Under the pieces are notes generated by a model. The model did not search any database. It had not been told where the DNA came from and worked only from the letters and a program-made list of their open reading frames with translations. The position numbers were made by a program, and so were the translations under genes. Below, in pieces: positions 62,864 through 64,000 of a stretch of 64,000 nucleotides of DNA (positions are counted from its first letter, which is position 1; each line of letters starts with the position of its first letter). The DNA is from Candidatus Gastranaerophilales bacterium. Its GTDB lineage: Bacteria > Cyanobacteriota > Vampirovibrionia > Gastranaerophilales > Gastranaerophilaceae. The stretch covers positions 1-64,000 of the forward strand of contig CALUXX010000005.1 of NCBI GenBank assembly GCA_944324845.1, read 5' to 3'.

Positions 62864-63169
62864 ATGTTAGTTGAATTAAATAGTCAAAATTTTGACGAAG
62901 AAACTAAATCCGGTTTGAAGTTGATTGAATTTTATACAACTTGGTGTGGATATTGCAGAAATCAAAGAATAGAATTACAGGATTTTGAAGATTCAAAAAT
63001 ATGGATTGGGCTTGTGGATGCCGATGAGTCTCCTGAAATTGCGCAAAAATATAATATTAATGGATTTCCAACTTTTGTATTGCTAAAAGATGGAAACCCC
63101 GTAACAAAGATTGTAGGTTTCCATCAAAAATCACAATTATTAAACGAGCTTATGGGGCATTTAAACTAA
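62864..63169 (+). CDS. Thioredoxin-like protein
   Basis: The 101-aa thioredoxin fold has redox motif WCGYC in LIEFYTTWCGYCRNQ, the cis-proline loop GFPTFVLLKDG and the usual length. The CGYC pair differs from the CGPC of classic TrxA, so its redox potential or partners may differ. There is no signal peptide, so it is cytoplasmic. The start follows GGGAGGG. It overlaps the convergent partial gene by 4 bp. Confidence 0.88.
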   Translation: MLVELNSQNFDEETKSGLKLIEFYTTWCGYCRNQRIELQDFEDSKIWIGLVDADESPEIAQKYNINGFPTFVLLKDGNPVTKIVGFHQKSQLLNELMGHLN

Positions 63170-64000
63170 GCTTTAGTATTAGTGGTTGTTGCTTGTTCTT
63201 CTTTTACGTTCGGATCCCAAAAGCTACTAAATGTATATTTATTGAAATCAATTTTCTTAATCTGTGGTTCAACTATTTTCTTAAGAAGAACTTTTTCAGT
63301 AAATTCATCTATAAATTTCATAGTTAAAATTAATGCTGCAAATGAACCTGCTGATTTCCAAGCTTTTAATTTGAAAATTTCTTTATCAAAAGTTTTGTTT
63401 AGTGAATCTAAATTAGGAGCTGTTTCAATAATATCTTTAAATCTATTATTTGCAAATTCTGTTAGACGTTTTTTGTCAGCAGTTGCTATTGCTCCGCGTT
63501 TTGAATTGCCAAGAATTTTATCATATAATTTCACAAATATATTTTTGTCTTGATAACTTTTTGAACTGTTATTGTAGAAGTTGTCAAAACTTTTTTCAAA
63601 ATCTTTTGAAATTTTTTCTTTGTTTTGATAAGGTTCAAAAATTCTTTCAGATGCCGCGAAGTTTTTGATATATCTTAGCGTTTGTTCTTTTGCGTTAGTT
63701 GTAAGCTTTGAACCTCTGTACTGATCGATATGCGAAAATGCACTTGCTCCCATATGTCCAAAAATCATTGGCATAAATATACTTGCATTTGCCTGAAAGA
63801 CTGCTTGCGAAAATGCTCTTTCTGCATTTGGATCATATACATTTCCTTTGTTTTTGTATTTGTCATAAACATCTGCTCCAAAATACATTAATGCAGGAAC
63901 CCAGCATAATGTTGCAAATGTTGGAAATAATTCGTTAATCGCTACACCTACATCATTTGTGTAACCTAAAAGTCTTAAGGGGTAATTTTGTAATGGATCT
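63166..64000 (-). CDS. Partial membrane protein, 5' end beyond the window
   Basis: The frame is open to the right edge (upstream codons read DPLQNYPLRLLGYTNDVGVA), so the ATG at 63888 is internal and the start is outside. The visible 277 residues have hydrophobic stretches (about FPTFATLCWVPALMYFGA, IFMPMIFGHMGASAF, AGSFAALILTMKFI), charged helices between, and a Thr-rich tail. The layout resembles the 697-aa protein at 13.3 kb. Its function is unknown. Confidence 0.65.
   Translation of the reverse strand, partial: DPLQNYPLRLLGYTNDVGVAINELFPTFATLCWVPALMYFGADVYDKYKNKGNVYDPNAERAFSQAVFQANASIFMPMIFGHMGASAFSHIDQYRGSKLTTNAKEQTLRYIKNFAASERIFEPYQNKEKISKDFEKSFDNFYNNSSKSYQDKNIFVKLYDKILGNSKRGAIATADKKRLTEFANNRFKDIIETAPNLDSLNKTFDKEIFKLKAWKSAGSFAALILTMKFIDEFTEKVLLKKIVEPQIKKIDFNKYTFSSFWDPNVKEEQATTTNTKA

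Overview
The window is AT-rich bacterial chromosome. The gene content suggests a Gram-negative, non-photosynthetic relative of Cyanobacteria, most likely a gut Gastranaerophilales/Melainabacteria (Vampirovibrionia) lineage. The evidence is LPS-export genes (lptB, lptF/G-type) beside an LCP-family gene and a teichoic-acid-like polymer cluster, TrmFO, a DprA-like SLOG protein, a GH57 amylase, a type IV/II pilin, and several large membrane proteins of no recognised family that share a short VAFTGL/INFT/VNFG-like motif. The assignment is inference; no 16S gene is present.

Layout. 1-5.1 kb: structured RNA tail and terminators, lptB, a YjgP/YjgQ permease, a phosphodiester glycosidase, a matrixin-like protease, ybaB and recR. 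5.2-9.4 kb: a 56-aa small gene, an LCP transferase, a nitroreductase, lemA, tRNA-Arg and a CHAP-like enzyme. 9.5-13.1 kb: biotin operon bioF-bioG-bioC, then a split chromate transporter. 13.3-18.2 kb: a 697-aa membrane protein, trmFO and a DUF2130 protein. 18.3-26.3 kb: a CDP-ribitol/glycerol polymer cluster followed by an adenine-DNA methyltransferase with an N-terminal HTH. 26.4-32 kb: MFS exporter, DtxR-type regulator with a self-operator, and lineage-specific proteins. 32-40 kb: pcrA, an isolated rpsH-rplF-rplR block behind a structured leader with an attenuator-like hairpin, and secA. 40-50.5 kb: TPR protein, a homocitrate/isopropylmalate synthase-like enzyme, an eight-unit tandem palindrome array, a pilin, GH57, an AGCS symporter with an ACT-domain protein, and small secreted proteins.

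The most notable region is 50.7-60.3 kb: a 9.57-kb integrative island inserted into the 3' half of tRNA-Gly(CCC), bounded by a perfect 43-bp direct repeat. It carries a tyrosine integrase, an excisionase-like HTH protein, an HNH homing-type endonuclease, and a complete compact type II-C CRISPR system: cas9 (1034 aa), cas1, cas2, a tracrRNA and 19 repeats with 18 spacers. The array and tracrRNA read leftward, against the cas operon. Every repeat ends, in that direction, in an extended -10 promoter (TGTTATAAT) with a -35-like TTTACT 17 bp upstream, so each spacer probably has its own promoter, as in Neisseria type II-C. Repeated TGTGACA words at an 11-bp period lie just inside both ends and look like integrase arm sites.

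60.3-64 kb returns to host genes: a DUF2971 protein, an HEREH-motif membrane protein, a thioredoxin and the 3' part of another lineage-specific membrane protein cut by the window edge.
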